This document shows positions 1-7,791 of a stretch of 64,000 nt of DNA, one piece after another. How positions within the stretch are numbered: the stretch's first letter is position 1; each line of letters opens with the position of its first letter. Source of the stretch: Lacticaseibacillus brantae DSM 23927 (GTDB taxonomy: Bacteria > Bacillota > Bacilli > Lactobacillales > Lactobacillaceae); contig NZ_AYZQ01000001.1 in assembly GCF_001436115.1 (NCBI RefSeq), positions 760,331 to 824,330 on the forward strand, written 5' to 3'. A program made the translations under genes and the position numbers. The notes below the pieces were generated by a model. The model did not search any database, was not told the origin of the DNA, and was given only the letters and a program-made list of their open reading frames with translations.

Positions 1-102
1 CAGCGGTAACACTTGTTGGTGATAATAAGTGTTGAGGATTAATAACCAACCCACGACTAAGGTCAATACCACCAGCGCGGCCAGATGTTCCACCAACAAC
101 AC
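1..102 (-). CDS. comGE: ComGE-like competence pseudopilin, 5' part only
   Basis: The reading frame is open from the window edge back to a GTG at 102, which follows an AAAGG ribosome binding site by a few bases, just downstream of the comGD stop. The 34 visible codons begin with a short polar stretch and then a Leu/Val-rich hydrophobic segment (roughly residues 8-25), as in the N-terminal helix of minor pseudopilins. Position after comGD in a comG operon makes ComGE the natural reading; the visible part alone would not identify it. The rest lies outside the window. Confidence 0.5.
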   Translation of the reverse strand, partial: MLLVEHLAALVVLTLVVGWLLILNTYYHQQVLPL

Positions 103-107
103 TGCTT

Positions 108-512
108 TTACCTTTGAATATCTAATTCCCCCCACCCCATTTGAAAAGTAATCCGGACATAACTGCCTGTTGGTCGGCGTAGCATAACCGTCTTGGGCTG
201 CGTGAACATTTCGCTTCCAACCACTACAGTTGCTTCGGTCCGCTCAAACGTGGCTGGAATGGTTAGGCGCACGGCCCGTTGCGGATTCCCGACGTAGAAA
301 ATAGCAGTATGATTAGTAAACTGAACCCCGCCGCCCTGCCCCCGGGCCTGCACTAATGTATTTTGCCAATGGGCTTGAAGCGCCTCAAAGAAACGATCTT
401 CAATCAAAATGTTTTGGACTCGGCGACTTAACCACAGGCCGCCCAAACTGACCGCGATAAAGATGCTTAACACCGCGACAACTTCAATCAGCGTGAACGC
501 GGGCCGTTTCAT
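108..512 (-). CDS. comGD: ComGD-type competence minor pseudopilin
   Basis: A 134-residue protein with a type IV pilin N terminus: basic residues, then the prepilin peptidase motif KRPA|FTLIEV at residues 2-11, then a hydrophobic helix to about residue 27. Minor pseudopilins of the ComG family are processed by ComC and join the short transformation pilus that brings DNA to ComEA/ComEC. Its ATG overlaps the comGC stop by 4 bases, which implies translational coupling. Ala rather than Gly at the cleavage site is a common variation in minor pilins. The C-terminal part is not recognisable by eye, so the assignment as GD rests on gene order. Confidence 0.8.
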   Translation of the reverse strand: MKRPAFTLIEVVAVLSIFIAVSLGGLWLSRRVQNILIEDRFFEALQAHWQNTLVQARGQGGGVQFTNHTAIFYVGNPQRAVRLTIPATFERTEATVVVGSEMFTQPKTVMLRRPTGSYVRITFQMGWGELDIQR

Positions 513-835
513 CGCGGTAACACAAATTTCGGCGGTGCCGGGGTCAATTGATACCGCGCGTGGCCATCTTCCAGGGCCTGTCGCTGTTTATCACTAATCA
601 CTGAAGCAGAGACTAAGGCTGCTGGGCTATCAAAATTACTCCGATCGAGTTCTAATCGCTGATAATCCACTTCTATTTGCATATTCACAGTTTGAATCAT
701 GGCTTCAAGATTCCGTTGGTTCGCTTTCTTGAGCTGACTGTTGACCGTCATGACGACTGTTAATGTCAAAACAATAATAATACTCAACGCGGCAATCACC
801 TCAATGAGCGTAAATCCCGGTCGTTTGCGACGCAT
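509..835 (-). CDS. comGC: ComGC major competence pseudopilin
   Basis: 108 residues starting at the ATG at 835; longer upstream frames would run into comGB and have no ribosome site. The start shares one base with the comGB stop (TAATG). The N terminus has the canonical prepilin signal KRPG|FTLIEV followed by a hydrophobic helix of about 20 residues and a polar helical region rich in Gln/Asn/Lys. ComGC is the major subunit of the Gram-positive transformation pilus and is cleaved and methylated by ComC. Length fits the family (about 100 residues). Confidence 0.88.
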   Translation of the reverse strand: MRRKRPGFTLIEVIAALSIIIVLTLTVVMTVNSQLKKANQRNLEAMIQTVNMQIEVDYQRLELDRSNFDSPAALVSASVISDKQRQALEDGHARYQLTPAPPKFVLPR

Positions 836-1773
836 TATCCCACCTCCATCATTTGATACATCGGCGCTAAAACCTGTAGATATGTCAACACGATTTGTAT
901 ACCTAGGCCTAAAAACATCACCGGTTGCACCCAAATGATCACGCGCTCAATCTTTTGTTGCAAGCGATCAAACCATTGTTGCGTCAGAATTTTGACCGCG
1001 GCGGTAAAGCGTTCCGAAGACTGACCCAACGTCACGAGATTAAGCAACGCCTCGGGTACCAGTGGATGCTTGAGCGCATTGAGCAAGGATTCACCGCGGG
1101 CCAACCGGGCGCTAATCTGGTGTCCCACCTGCTGGAGCGCCAAATCAGGAATGGTCGCCAAATACGTCCCGTACGTGACCAAGTCTTGGCCAGCTTGAAT
1201 AAACAAGCGGGCCCCTTCAAGAAACTCAAATTGATAAAAAAGTCGCCAAATCGATCCAATGATTGGACTGCCCAGCCGAATCCTGAGGCGTCTTTGTACT
1301 GGCAAAATCCGCCAACCACACCAGACTGCCCCAAAGCCTCCAATCATCCCTACCGGCCAGATAGGGATGGTGGCAGCTTGCCCCAGGCTAGGCAAAATAA
1401 CAACAGAAACACCAACTTGCAATCCCAGCATCAACACCAACAAAATGACAGGATACAGCATGAGCTGCTTCAACCGTTGGCGTTGGCGACTCATCATCTC
1501 CAGGGTCTCGCTCACGATACTGAGTGTGAGGGCTAATTGGCCGTGAACTTCCGCTAGGGCCACTTGGGTGACCACAACAGAAGTAAATTTCAGTTTCGCC
1601 AAGACTTCAGCCAATGGTCGACCCTCGTCTAATGCCGTTTGCACCGCGACCACCACTGACTTCAATCTGGGTGCCGTCACAGCCATGTAACTGAGGGCGG
1701 CTTTTAGTGAAAATCCCGCGGTTAAAAGAGCCGCCAATAATTGGCAAAAGGCTTGCTGCTCAGCTAATTTCAT
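835..1773 (-). CDS. comGB: ComGB, polytopic membrane platform protein of the DNA-uptake pilus
   Basis: 312 residues from the ATG at 1773, which sits 6 bases after a GGGGAGG ribosome site; an in-frame ATG at 1788 lies deeper in comGA and is less likely. The protein has the two-lobed GspF/PilC layout: an N-terminal cytoplasmic helical domain, a membrane pair around residues 105-165, a second cytoplasmic repeat, and a final hydrophobic segment near the C terminus. GspF-like proteins anchor the assembly ATPase to the inner membrane base. The 14-base overlap with comGA and 1-base overlap with comGC indicate a single coupled operon. Confidence 0.88.
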   Translation of the reverse strand: MKLAEQQAFCQLLAALLTAGFSLKAALSYMAVTAPRLKSVVVAVQTALDEGRPLAEVLAKLKFTSVVVTQVALAEVHGQLALTLSIVSETLEMMSRQRQRLKQLMLYPVILLVLMLGLQVGVSVVILPSLGQAATIPIWPVGMIGGFGAVWCGWRILPVQRRLRIRLGSPIIGSIWRLFYQFEFLEGARLFIQAGQDLVTYGTYLATIPDLALQQVGHQISARLARGESLLNALKHPLVPEALLNLVTLGQSSERFTAAVKILTQQWFDRLQQKIERVIIWVQPVMFLGLGIQIVLTYLQVLAPMYQMMEVG

Positions 1774-2620
1774 GCGTTGCCTCCCCATCCTTCCAGGTCC
1801 AGAGATCTACCTGAGGATAAATTGTCTCCTCACTCATCAGGCTCACTGCGGCGGTTACGGTCACTGCGGCGGCGACCAGACTTGCATTTACACCTAAACT
1901 CATCAATCGCAAAGGCACATCCAACGGGTGACGGGCATGAACAGTCGTTAAAACAATGTGGCCACTAATGGCAGCCTCGCATGCCACACTCGCTGTTTCA
2001 CGGTCTCTGATTTCGCCAATTATCAGGCAATCCGGTCGATGCCGTAGGGCCGCTTTCACCAATTGGCCATAGCTCATTTCAGCGGCAGCGTTGACCTGGA
2101 GTTGCAAAAAATCAGGCGCATCGATTTCGACTGGGTCTTCAATACTCATGACCATTTTAGCTGGCACCAACGTTTCGGCCAGTTGATACAGGAGTGTCGT
2201 CTTCCCAGAACCAGTCGGTCCGCTGAGGACAAACAGGCCTCGACGCCCCAGCAAATGCTGCATCTGAAGGAAGCTTGCCTGCTGCTGAACCGAAATTGGT
2301 GGAATGCCAGCAATCAAGCGGATAACGAGTGATTCTTGTTCGTGATAGTCACCAACCGTACTGAGACGCAAAGCCATGCCGATTTCGTCGGCATAGAATG
2401 CCCCTCCTTGAACACGCCGATGCTCTGCCACATTCATTCCCGCCCGGAACTTAAGATAATTAATCCATCTATCCCCTTTGGTCTCGTTAATCTGGGTCTC
2501 AGCGCCAATTCCCGTCGGCATCCGGAAGGAAAGCCTGTAGCCAACCGGACCGGGCAAAACATAGACATCGCTTGCTCGTTGTGCAATTGCCGTCAAAAGT
2601 AACTGCCACAGTTCATCCAT
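1760..2620 (-). CDS. comGA: ComGA, pilus assembly ATPase for DNA uptake
   Basis: 286 residues, PilB/GspE family. Walker A GPTGSGKT at 134-141, the Asp box EDPVE at 161-165, Walker B around DCLIIGEIRD at 197-206, and the His box ending TTVHARH near 225-231. It powers assembly of the competence pseudopilus at the cytoplasmic face. The ATG at 2620 follows a GAGGTGAG ribosome site. It is slightly shorter than the Bacillus homologue (about 356 residues), as is usual in lactobacilli, and I saw no obvious C-terminal extension. First gene of the comG operon, directly downstream of yebC and its terminator. Confidence 0.92.
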   Translation of the reverse strand: MDELWQLLLTAIAQRASDVYVLPGPVGYRLSFRMPTGIGAETQINETKGDRWINYLKFRAGMNVAEHRRVQGGAFYADEIGMALRLSTVGDYHEQESLVIRLIAGIPPISVQQQASFLQMQHLLGRRGLFVLSGPTGSGKTTLLYQLAETLVPAKMVMSIEDPVEIDAPDFLQLQVNAAAEMSYGQLVKAALRHRPDCLIIGEIRDRETASVACEAAISGHIVLTTVHARHPLDVPLRLMSLGVNASLVAAAVTVTAAVSLMSEETIYPQVDLWTWKDGEATHEIS

Positions 2621-2650
2621 CTTCTCACCTCACTTATCCAAAAATTACGC

Positions 2651-2687
2651 AAAAAAACCGCCAACAAAACGTTAGTCTTGTTAGCGG
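2651..2687 (-). terminator. Rho-independent terminator after yebC
   Basis: On the minus strand a 10-base inverted repeat (CCGCTAACAA with TTGTTGGCGG, one G:U-type mismatch) closes a 10-base loop and is followed by seven T. It separates yebC from the comG operon. Confidence 0.85.
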
Positions 2688-2716
2688 CTTAATCAGCAGT
2701 CAGTTAAATTCTGACT

Positions 2717-3451
2717 CTAGTCTTCATCTGGCCAGTCAGCAGCAGTATAAACATCTTGGACATCATCATCGTCTTCAAGGGCGTCAATCATGTTCTGGAA
2801 AGTTTCTACCTTATCTTCTGGTACTGGCACAAAGTTTTGAGGTACCATGGTCAATTCAGCAGTGGCTAAAGTAAAGCCAGCAGCTTCCAAGGCATCCCGG
2901 ACTTGAGTGAAGTCTTTAGGATCGGTGTAAATTTCGAATGCTTCATCACTCGTCTGTAAATCTTCGCCACCTGCTTCAAGCACAGCTTCAAGCATTTGGT
3001 CTTCGTCGACATCCAAACCTTCGCGGTCAATGACAATGTAACCCCGGCGGTCAAACAAATAGGACACCGCACCGGCGCCTGCCATTGTGCCACCATGACG
3101 GGTAATTGCCACACGAACAGATGAACTGGTCCGATTGCGGTTATCTGTTAAAGCGTGAACCAGAACAGCAACACCGCCGGGACCATAGCCTTCATAAGTG
3201 ACTTCATCATAGTTCGCAGCGTCTCCGCCTTCAGCCTTATCTAATGCACGTTTGATATTTTCTTTAGGCATGTTAGCTGCTTTAGCCTTATCCATGACCA
3301 AACGTAATGCTGGGTTACCGCTAGGGTCAGGACCACCTTGCTTCGCAGCCATGAAAAGCTCACGTGAGATTTTTTGGAAAATTTTTCCGCGCTTAGAATC
3401 CTGGGCGTTTTTACGGCCTTGGATGTTATGCCACTTGGAATGTCCTGACAT
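2717..3451 (-). CDS. yebC: YebC/TACO1 family protein
   Basis: 244 residues, the standard length of the family. The hallmark N terminus ([11 protein letters not shown]), the basic helix and [16 protein letters not shown] region near 95-115 are all present. YebC proteins were long described as transcriptional regulators; more recent work on the TACO1/YebC family points to a role on the ribosome at difficult (proline-rich) stretches. Which applies here cannot be told from sequence. The acidic C terminus (EDDDD, PDED) is typical. The ATG follows an AGAGGG-type ribosome site. Monocistronic: its own terminator follows. Confidence 0.93.
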   Translation of the reverse strand: MSGHSKWHNIQGRKNAQDSKRGKIFQKISRELFMAAKQGGPDPSGNPALRLVMDKAKAANMPKENIKRALDKAEGGDAANYDEVTYEGYGPGGVAVLVHALTDNRNRTSSSVRVAITRHGGTMAGAGAVSYLFDRRGYIVIDREGLDVDEDQMLEAVLEAGGEDLQTSDEAFEIYTDPKDFTQVRDALEAAGFTLATAELTMVPQNFVPVPEDKVETFQNMIDALEDDDDVQDVYTAADWPDED

Positions 3452-3530
3452 GATAAACCCTCTTTCCTGAAATAGTAGTCCTTACAAACGTTAGTAGTAT
3501 ACCAAAAAACTAATCGCTAAACAATCGTTT

Positions 3531-4016
3531 CTAGTGTTTTCTTGCCTGCCGCCAAGTCCAGACAATCACGACTGCCACCAGGCCAGCCACCGTGTCGAGC
3601 ATCACATCCTGAAACATCGGAGACCGATCGCCGGTCAACAACTGGTGAAACTCGTCATACGCCGCAAGCCCTGTGACCATGATTGGCGGAATCACCAACG
3701 CCGCAGAACGGCCACGTAAGTATGGCTTTAAGCCGATAGCTAAGCTGCCGCCCAGGGCAAAGTACGTCAACACATGAGCGCCTTTACGCACAAAGAACTC
3801 GACAAACTTGAAGTAACCCAGATGCGTTATGCTGATAACCTCCCCAGCATAATGAAAATGGATACCATTCAGTTGAGCTGCCAGCGGCCGGCCCGCCAGG
3901 ACGCGTGCCAACCATGGCACACTGGTTTGTTGATGGTAAGTCATGGAGGAACTGATAAATAGAATGAGTAAGATCACACCACTCACGATGAGACCCCAAT
4001 TAAGCTGTCGTTTCAT
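3531..4016 (-). CDS. VanZ-like family membrane protein
   Basis: 161 residues with four to five hydrophobic segments (about 8-25, 70-90, 98-118, 138-155). The motif of a lysine/arginine followed by small residues before the second helix (FVRKGAHVLTYFALG) and the DEFHQ motif near residue 120 are characteristic of the VanZ family; DE-x-HQ is its best conserved signature. VanZ gives low-level teicoplanin resistance in enterococci, but most chromosomal members have no known role. Divergent from pepF; the ATG follows a GAGGGAG ribosome site. Confidence 0.85.
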   Translation of the reverse strand: MKRQLNWGLIVSGVILLILFISSSMTYHQQTSVPWLARVLAGRPLAAQLNGIHFHYAGEVISITHLGYFKFVEFFVRKGAHVLTYFALGGSLAIGLKPYLRGRSAALVIPPIMVTGLAAYDEFHQLLTGDRSPMFQDVMLDTVAGLVAVVIVWTWRQARKH

Positions 4017-4044
4017 GCGTCTCCCTCGTTTCTCGTCTCAGCAT

Positions 4045-4083
4045 AGCACATCACCGAGCGATTAATGTATAATGAGAATCATT
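4045..4083 (+). promoter_or_regulatory. pepF promoter with Fur-family-like inverted repeat
   Basis: A consensus -10 hexamer TATAAT lies at 4068-4073, 45 bases before the pepF ATG; the -35 is weak. The perfect 5-3-5 inverted repeat AATGA-GAA-TCATT spans 4071-4083, overlapping the -10 and the probable start point. It differs by one base from the core of the classical Fur box. No regulator has been shown; the operator reading is inference. Confidence 0.45.
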
Positions 4084-4117
4084 CATTTAATCTCATCTTT
4101 ATCTAAGGAGTGTTCAC

Positions 4118-5923
4118 ATGGCCTATCCTATTAATTGGAACCTTGATCGCATTTTCCCCGGTGGAATTGACTCCCCACAATTGAAGCAGCGCCTAAGCGA
4201 ATTAGCAACTGCCCTGCCAGCCTTTACCACGGCAGTCAATGTTTGGCAGTTTGAAACGGATCAACCGACCTTTGCTGGCTTCTCTGCGCTGTTGACAGAA
4301 AGCGAACGTCTCCAAAAGGGCATCGCCACAGCCGGTACCTTTGCCAATATGATTCTATCTGCAGACGCGAAAAATCAACAAGTTGGCCCAGTGTTAAGCC
4401 AGATTGCGGATTTAGACACGACTTATCAAGCGGCGATGACACCCTTAGTGAAGAAATTGGTGGCCTTAACGGCGGACCAATTTGCCCAACTGATTGCGGT
4501 GCCAAGTTTTGCTGAGATTCGCTTCAACCTCAGCGAAATCCGACAGCAGGGGCAAGAATTGCTAGATGATGCGACTGAAGCACTCATCACAGCCTTGGCC
4601 ATTGACGGATACAACGGCTGGAGTCAACATTATGACACCCTCAGTGCAAATTTAAGTTTTGACGTTGATCTGCCAGACGGTCCAGTGCAATTGTCCGCTG
4701 GCCAGGCCCAAAACAGGTTTGAATCTGATCTCGATGCTGACAATCGAGCCAAAGTGTTTAACGTGTGGGAACAGACCTGGCAAGCCAACGCCCCGATTTT
4801 CGCTGACACGCTCAATCACTTGGCTGGCTTCCGGCTGACAAACTATCGTGCACACCACCAAAGTGACTATATGGCCAAGCCCCTGGAATTAAACCGGATG
4901 CAACCAAGCACCCTTAATCAAATGTGGTCGACCGTCAGCGCCAACAAGGGACCATTTGTTGCCTACTTGCAACAAAAGGCCAAACTTTTGGGGCACACTA
5001 GCATGCCATGGCAAGATCAATGGGCGCCTGTTGTGGTGGGCGACTTCACTCCAAAAATCTATACCTTTGACGAAGCTGCTGAATTTATTATAACTAACTT
5101 CAAGAAATTCTCTCCTAAAATGGCTGACTTTGCCCAACAGGCTTTTGAGCACGGCTGGATTGAGGCTGAAGACCGCCCAGGCAAGCGACCAGGCGGTTAT
5201 ATGACCAGTGTGCCAGACATCAAAGAAGGCCGAATTTTCATGACCTTTGACGGGTCAGCTTCTGGCGTCTCCACCTTAGCCCACGAACTTGGCCATGCCT
5301 TCCACTCCAGCCTATTAGAGGATCTGCCTGCTTTACGGCAAGACTATGCGATGAATGTGGCTGAAACCGCCTCAACATTTGCTGAACTCATTGTGGCCTC
5401 GGCAACGGTTGAGGCCGCCAGTTCGCCAGAAGAAAAACTCAACTTGTTAGACACCAAGATGAGCAACCCAATTGCCATGCTCCTTAACATTCACGCCCGC
5501 TATCTCTTCGAACGTAAATTTTACGATGCGCGGCAACATGGCACTGTCACTGTGCCCGCCTTGCAAAGTATGATGCAAGCGGCTCAAGAAGAAGCCTACG
5601 CAGGGGGGATCACCAGTTTCGACCCAATGTACTGGGCCGACAAACTCCACTTCTTTATTGATGATGTACCCTTTTATAACTTCCCCTACACATTTGGCTA
5701 CTTGTTCTCAAGCGGCATCTATGCCAAGGCCCAAACCACGCCCAACTTTGAGGATCAATACATCGCCTTATTGATTGATACAGCGAATATGTCCACTGAA
5801 GACCTGGCCAAGAAGCATCTCGGTGTTGATCTCAGCCAACCTGCATTCTGGCAACAAGGCATCGATTTAGCTGCCAAAGACGGTCAGGCGTTCATTGACC
5901 TGAGTCAAAAGTATCTTAAGTAA
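4118..5923 (+). CDS. pepF: Oligoendopeptidase F (M3B zinc metallopeptidase)
   Basis: 601 residues, the normal length for PepF. The zinc-binding motif HELGH is at residues 389-393, and the downstream Glu ligand lies in the NVAETASTF region about 25 residues later. PepF is a cytoplasmic enzyme that cuts peptides of about 7-17 residues; in lactic acid bacteria it works after Opp-type uptake in peptide nutrition. The ATG at 4118 follows TAAGGAG. Transcribed alone on the plus strand between the vanZ-like gene and an SMR gene, with a bidirectional terminator just after the stop. Confidence 0.95.
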   Translation: MAYPINWNLDRIFPGGIDSPQLKQRLSELATALPAFTTAVNVWQFETDQPTFAGFSALLTESERLQKGIATAGTFANMILSADAKNQQVGPVLSQIADLDTTYQAAMTPLVKKLVALTADQFAQLIAVPSFAEIRFNLSEIRQQGQELLDDATEALITALAIDGYNGWSQHYDTLSANLSFDVDLPDGPVQLSAGQAQNRFESDLDADNRAKVFNVWEQTWQANAPIFADTLNHLAGFRLTNYRAHHQSDYMAKPLELNRMQPSTLNQMWSTVSANKGPFVAYLQQKAKLLGHTSMPWQDQWAPVVVGDFTPKIYTFDEAAEFIITNFKKFSPKMADFAQQAFEHGWIEAEDRPGKRPGGYMTSVPDIKEGRIFMTFDGSASGVSTLAHELGHAFHSSLLEDLPALRQDYAMNVAETASTFAELIVASATVEAASSPEEKLNLLDTKMSNPIAMLLNIHARYLFERKFYDARQHGTVTVPALQSMMQAAQEEAYAGGITSFDPMYWADKLHFFIDDVPFYNFPYTFGYLFSSGIYAKAQTTPNFEDQYIALLIDTANMSTEDLAKKHLGVDLSQPAFWQQGIDLAAKDGQAFIDLSQKYLK

Positions 5924-5935
5924 TGTTTCGAATTT

Positions 5936-5978
5936 AAAAAGCCACCGGCAGAACGTCATTTTGTCGGTGGCTCTTTTT
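5936..5978. terminator. Bidirectional terminator between pepF and the SMR gene
   Basis: Inverted repeat GCCACCGgCA / TGtCGGTGGC at 5941-5971 flanked by an A run on the left and a T run on the right, so it can end transcription of both convergent genes. Confidence 0.88.
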
Positions 5979-6294
5979 AATCATTCAAACTCAGAACTAC
6001 GGTGCCCACTAAAATCAAGGCAATCCCACTCAATTTGAGAATTGAAATCGGTTCATGCCAGCCCCACCAGGCAATCAATGTGGTCAACACCATCCCAATT
6101 CCGCACCACAGGGCATAAGTGACACTTAAAGGAATCGTGCGCATGGCGAGCGCTAAGCAATAAAAGCAGACACCATACGCGACTAACGCCAAGATTCCGG
6201 GTGAAAGCCGGCTAAAGCCACGAGATAGTTTCAATAGACTGGTTCCGGCCAATTCGCCGACAATGGCGACACCCAGCAGCAGATAGGCCCGCAT
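5977..6294 (-). CDS. Small multidrug resistance (SMR) family exporter
   Basis: 105 residues with four hydrophobic segments, the standard SMR size. The membrane-embedded glutamate is at residue 14 in VGELAGTSLLK, matching Glu14 of EmrE, and the family motif YALWCGIG occurs in helix 3. SMR proteins work as antiparallel dimers exchanging cationic drugs or guanidinium ions for protons. The second helix motif is closer to the QacE/EmrE branch than to SugE, so drug export is more likely than guanidinium export, but this is uncertain. Its ATG overlaps the upstream stop by one base (TGATG), so it is co-transcribed with the 153-residue protein. Confidence 0.88.
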   Translation of the reverse strand: MRAYLLLGVAIVGELAGTSLLKLSRGFSRLSPGILALVAYGVCFYCLALAMRTIPLSVTYALWCGIGMVLTTLIAWWGWHEPISILKLSGIALILVGTVVLSLND

Positions 6295-6755
6295 CAGTAT
6301 TCCCCTTTCACTTTGAAATAAGATCCGCGAATCGTGCCAGCTAGCTTAGACTTCTGGCGTGCAAATTTAAAGTTTCCTTCCAGTTCACTGGGAACTGGCA
6401 TGCCATCACTCAATTTGAAGCCAACCGCGCGTTTGCCGGCATCATCGAGAGCGTACATCACATTCACCACTAAACCGTCAGCAAAAAAGACATACGCAAA
6501 ACGAATTCCAGCCACCGTAAAGTCAGTCACTTCAAGCGGGTGGGCAGTAAAATGTAAGTCGCGCTCGGCTAGGACGCGGTTGACCCAATCGAGAACTGCG
6601 GGCGCTTCACTCGCAGGGACGACGGTAAAATCATGATTATACTTATTCTTGAAATAGCGCGCTTCGTTAGCTCGCAGCCCCGCGAGCGCCGGAGCCACTG
6701 GTGAGTCAGTCAGACCAACCGTTGATACAGTTTTAAAATCGACTTGATAACCCAT
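6294..6755 (-). CDS. Conserved-looking protein of unknown function, 153 residues
   Basis: I do not recognise this family. The start is the ATG at 6755 (MGYQVDF), which follows AGAGAGGG; a longer frame upstream lacks a ribosome site. It is soluble, with no signal peptide or membrane segment. The N-terminal part is helical and charged (about residues 20-60); the middle has alternating hydrophobic residues that suggest a beta sheet (FTVAGIRFAYVFFADGLV); the C terminus is Lys-rich. Its stop overlaps the start of the SMR gene, so the two form a two-gene unit. Confidence 0.7.
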   Translation of the reverse strand: MGYQVDFKTVSTVGLTDSPVAPALAGLRANEARYFKNKYNHDFTVVPASEAPAVLDWVNRVLAERDLHFTAHPLEVTDFTVAGIRFAYVFFADGLVVNVMYALDDAGKRAVGFKLSDGMPVPSELEGNFKFARQKSKLAGTIRGSYFKVKGEY

Positions 6756-6812
6756 AAAATCCCTCTCTTTTTGAATCCTGAATCTAGTGTACCCCGCGAG
6801 CAAACGACACAC

Positions 6813-6848
6813 AAAAAAAGCGAACTACCAGGAAACTGGATAGTTCGC
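6813..6848 (-). terminator. Terminator of the PTS operon
   Basis: Minus strand stem GCGAACTA / TAGTTCGC with CCAG/CTGG continuing inside, loop of a few bases, followed by seven T. It lies 13 bases after the DUF3284 stop. Confidence 0.88.
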
Positions 6849-6860
6849 AATAAGTCAATC

Positions 6861-7283
6861 CTAGGCTGGATCATACGAGCGCTCAATGGCATTTAACATC
6901 CGAGTAAAATTCTTCTTGCGCTTAACTCCGACTAAGAAGCCAGCGATTTTCTGATTCATCGCTTGAATCGGACTGCGAAATTCAGAAGTTTCTTCATAGG
7001 TCACCTGCGTCTTGTTATCAGTAGTTGGCAGCATATCATAGCTGACTTTGAAAATTCCGCCGGTCGTGGTGGTCTCAAAGTGATAACTGCTGTTGATGAC
7101 ATTTTTGGTAATCTTGACTCGCGCTTTATGTCCCCGAGAGAAGTCTTTTTTGTATTCAAAGCCTTGAAGTCGTTCGGGTCTCAAGCTTTGACCAGTTTGC
7201 TGCTTAATATCATACAAAACTGAATCAATCACTTTAGCATAAAAATAAGTCACCGGAATATTTAGGGTTTGAACAATTTTCAT
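6861..7283 (-). CDS. DUF3284 family protein
   Basis: 140 residues. The N terminus MKIVQTLNIPVTYFYAKVID and the pattern DIKQQTG...LQGFEYKK match the DUF3284 family as I know it from lactobacilli and enterococci, where it sits in operons for beta-glucoside, lactose or cellobiose PTS systems. Its shape suggests an SRPBCC/START-like fold, with a long helix at the C terminus, but the function is unknown. Here it is the last gene of the PTS operon, overlapping the preceding small membrane gene by 4 bases. Confidence 0.75.
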   Translation of the reverse strand: MKIVQTLNIPVTYFYAKVIDSVLYDIKQQTGQSLRPERLQGFEYKKDFSRGHKARVKITKNVINSSYHFETTTTGGIFKVSYDMLPTTDNKTQVTYEETSEFRSPIQAMNQKIAGFLVGVKRKKNFTRMLNAIERSYDPA

Positions 7284-7480
7284 GACTGATTCTCCTTTTG
7301 ATCTTTCTTTTGATTATACGCCCGTTTGTCCATGATGTATTCATAGACGCCAATGATGACGACAACCAAACCGACCAGAAGCAACGGCCAGTTGGTTCGC
7401 ATCTGTTGGCCGACTGGACTGAAGGCGATAATCATAAACCCTAGGCTCATGATGAACAATCCACGCTTTTTCATTGGCAT
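7280..7480 (-). CDS. Small membrane protein of the PTS operon, 66 residues
   Basis: Starts at the ATG at 7480, which shares one base with the preceding stop (TAATG), with GGTGG upstream. Two hydrophobic segments (about residues 6-22 and 30-47) flank a short polar turn, then a basic tail KRAYNQKKDQKEN. The 4-base overlap with the DUF3284 gene and the 1-base overlap with the upstream gene show coupled translation. No family recognised; the context suggests an accessory to sugar transport or membrane homeostasis. Confidence 0.65.
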   Translation of the reverse strand: MPMKKRGLFIMSLGFMIIAFSPVGQQMRTNWPLLLVGLVVVIIGVYEYIMDKRAYNQKKDQKENQS

Positions 7481-7701
7481 TAGGCAACCACCGTGCTGAA
7501 GAAAATGACGCCGCCCCATGGCGTGGCTTTGATTAATTGCTTAGCCAAAGCCGCGGCTGCTTCTTTATCAGCCATGCTCGTTTCAAAGTAGAGTTTAATG
7601 CCAACCTTCTTATTAAAAGTGAAGGTCACGTCATCTTGCGAGTAATTGGTCAATAAGTCCTTAATTTCGTCTTGTTTCAGTGCTGAATTAATCACGATCA
7701 T
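7480..7701 (-). CDS. Small soluble protein of the PTS operon, 73 residues, unknown function
   Basis: The ATG at 7701 follows AAAGGAGGACACGCATT. The predicted chain alternates helix and strand (about residues 8-18 helix, 24-42 strands, 44-60 helix, 65-72 strand), a compact alpha/beta domain. It contains no cysteine, so it cannot be the missing EIIB, whose phosphorylated residue is a Cys near the N terminus. I do not recognise the family. Confidence 0.65.
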   Translation of the reverse strand: MIVINSALKQDEIKDLLTNYSQDDVTFTFNKKVGIKLYFETSMADKEAAAALAKQLIKATPWGGVIFFSTVVA

Positions 7702-7791
7702 AATGCGTGTCCTCCTTTGATTGTGTGCTCGTGTGGAAAAAGGCTGACCTTTTCCCACACCAACAGACAATTGTCTGTCAGTGAAATTCGT

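Noticed and set aside
925..1536. A 203-codon open frame on the plus strand
   Set aside because: It lies opposite comGB, has no ribosome site, and its composition (Gln/Asn/Arg-rich) is that of an antisense shadow of a membrane protein gene.
7480..7701. The 73-residue PTS-operon protein as the missing EIIB
   Set aside because: EIIB of the Lac family needs a phosphorylated Cys near the N terminus; this protein has no Cys.
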